From Bacteroides sp. (GTDB lineage: Bacteria; Bacteroidota; Bacteroidia; Bacteroidales; GCA-2748055), in contig DSDZ01000479.1 of the NCBI GenBank assembly GCA_011048475.1, positions 1 to 6,296 of the forward strand: a stretch of 6,296 nt of DNA, given 5' to 3'. The notes beneath the pieces were generated by a model. That model saw only the letters and a program-made list of their open reading frames with translations. It was not told the DNA's origin and did not search any database. Below, piece after piece: positions 5,274 to 6,296 of this stretch. Position 1 is the first letter of the stretch. Each line of letters begins with the position of its first letter. Both the position numbers and the translations under genes were made by a program.

Positions 5274-6296
5274 TTACTGCCGGCCGGGCGGGACCCCGAT
5301 CCGTCTTCCGTTCCTGTAGGCCACCACAAAAGGACCGTCAGCAGAAGGCAATCGCTGGACCCAGTCCCTGAAAGCACTGGCCTGTTCGTAATCTTCAAAA
5401 TAACCGGCGGTATATTTATAAAAACCTTCATGTTGCTCCACGAAAACCTCCCTGTCGATCCCCTCGCTCCTGAAAAGGGCATTGGCATCAATCGGGCTCT
5501 CCGTGGCGATGAGCTGCACCCGGTAATATACCCCTTCTCCGGCCGGAGGTGTCTGGGCCGGACCCTGTGACCCGGAAGCGGTTGGCAGAGGAGTTGTTTC
5601 CCGGGATCCGGAAGCGCCTGATGCCTGGGTTGGAAGCCGGGATTCTGTTTCCCCGGCCTGAGTGGGCCGCACCCGGTCGGTCACGCCTTCCTGCTGCCTT
5701 CCGGCGGAGGCCGGGACTGTGCCGGACTCCAGGAGCTGTCTTTTTTCCGAGAGGGTGAGGGCATCGAGATCCGCATCCACCTGCCTGATCTCCACAACCC
5801 GGTTGTCCTCTCCCTCAGTATAGGTGAACAGCCCGTCCACGGCCATCTCCGATTGGGGCTCGCCCTGCTTGGGGACCAGGCGGTAACTCACTTCGAACAG
5901 TGGTTCTTCCGGCAGTTTCATCCAGATGAATTTTACGGTGGAGGCCGCAAAAGAGACGATGGCATCATGATTGTCCTCCTGCTCGAACAGGTACCCGGAA
6001 GGAATGGTCTCTTCGATCTTGGCATATTTGCTCCTCCGGGGGTTTTCCACGAGCAGCCTGATCACATAGGCCCCGGAACCCAGCAGTTGCGGTTTCTGCC
6101 GGATCACCGTGACCATGGTTTCCGCCTGCGGGGCTTCCGCAGCCCGATCACCCGGCGCTCCGGTCATTCCCCTCTGAAAATCCCCTATGTCGACAACCAT
6201 GGAGGGATCCACCGACGGATTCGGAATGATGGAAATCTCCTTTGTTTGCTCAATGTTCAGGAACCTCCGCTCATCCCCCACCACATATGCAAAGAC
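5274..6296 (-). CDS. SPOR-domain envelope protein, 5' end missing (runs off right edge)
   Basis: The frame is open from the window edge to the TAA at 5274-5276, showing 340 C-terminal residues. A GTG near 6284 could be read as a start, but the frame continues upstream (VFAYVVGDER) and no signal peptide is visible, so the true start lies outside. Visible residues about 60-170 form a beta-rich domain (MVTVIRQKP, YVIRLLVENP, YAKIEETIPSGYLFEQ, VKFIWMKLPEEPLFEVSYRL), which resembles an Ig-like or DUF11-like sandwich seen in Bacteroidota surface proteins. Residues about 190-253 are a low-complexity Pro/Thr/Ser/Gln/Gly linker. Residues about 255-330 fit a SPOR domain (YYRVQLIATES, GFYKYTAGYFEDYEQASAFR, PFVVAYRNGRRI), which in known cases binds peptidoglycan strands lacking stem peptides, often at division sites. 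It lies 20 bp upstream of the barrel-protein gene on the same strand. A periplasmic or envelope location is inferred; the exact role is unknown. Confidence 0.85.
   Translation of the reverse strand, partial: VFAYVVGDERRFLNIEQTKEISIIPNPSVDPSMVVDIGDFQRGMTGAPGDRAAEAPQAETMVTVIRQKPQLLGSGAYVIRLLVENPRRSKYAKIEETIPSGYLFEQEDNHDAIVSFAASTVKFIWMKLPEEPLFEVSYRLVPKQGEPQSEMAVDGLFTYTEGEDNRVVEIRQVDADLDALTLSEKRQLLESGTVPASAGRQQEGVTDRVRPTQAGETESRLPTQASGASGSRETTPLPTASGSQGPAQTPPAGEGVYYRVQLIATESPIDANALFRSEGIDREVFVEQHEGFYKYTAGYFEDYEQASAFRDWVQRLPSADGPFVVAYRNGRRIGVPPGRQ

Noticed and set aside
4426..5319. Plus-strand open frame of 297 residues opposite the barrel gene
   Set aside because: Also an antisense shadow, without domain features; the minus-strand product has a signal peptide, barrel strands and calcium motifs.
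6282..6284. GTG start for the SPOR-domain protein
   Set aside because: The frame continues to the window edge and no signal peptide follows the GTG, so the gene most likely begins beyond 6296.

Overview
The window reads as ordinary chromosomal DNA from a member of the Bacteroidota, probably class Bacteroidia. Three things suggest this. The promoter-like sites match the Bacteroidota -7 consensus TAnnTTTG. Starts lack clear Shine-Dalgarno sequences. The envelope proteins have typical Bacteroidota architectures: beta-barrel plus thrombospondin type 3 repeat, SPOR domain, and secreted TPR protein. The DNA looks moderately GC-rich by eye for this phylum, with no visible shift in composition between genes. 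I see no mobile element, CRISPR array, tRNA or rRNA.

Layout. (1) 1-367, minus strand: N-terminal part of an exported TPR protein that runs off the left edge. (2) 368-533: a 166-bp divergent control region with a good promoter for the plus-strand genes, a weaker one for the TPR gene and a nested inverted repeat between them. (3) 534-2456, plus strand: a tight three-gene unit, bcp (thiol peroxidase), recA, and a small four-helix membrane protein of unknown function. (4) 2449-3384, minus strand: miaA (tRNA A37 dimethylallyltransferase), whose end overlaps the membrane-protein gene by 8 bp. (5) 3385-3441: a 57-bp divergent promoter region. (6) 3442-3894, plus strand: smpB, the tmRNA-binding protein. 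(7) 3895-6296, minus strand: a two-gene envelope operon. The upstream gene (5' end beyond the right edge) carries a beta-sandwich-like domain and a C-terminal SPOR domain. It is followed after 20 bp by a 452-residue outer-membrane beta-barrel protein with a TSP3 segment and a C-terminal EF-hand.

How the genes fit together: bcp and recA join peroxide detoxification with recombinational DNA repair in one transcript, which is a plausible stress-response unit. miaA and smpB, transcribed back to back, both support translation (tRNA modification and rescue of stalled ribosomes). The right-hand pair looks like cell-envelope architecture: a periplasmic peptidoglycan-binding protein next to an outer-membrane barrel.

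No clearly novel system is visible. The most notable points are an 11-nt element shared at identical spacing in the bcp and smpB promoters, the nested palindrome between the TPR gene and bcp, an unknown membrane protein tied to recA, a barrel protein in which an EF-hand stands where an OmpA domain is often found, and gene ends that leave no room for separate terminators.
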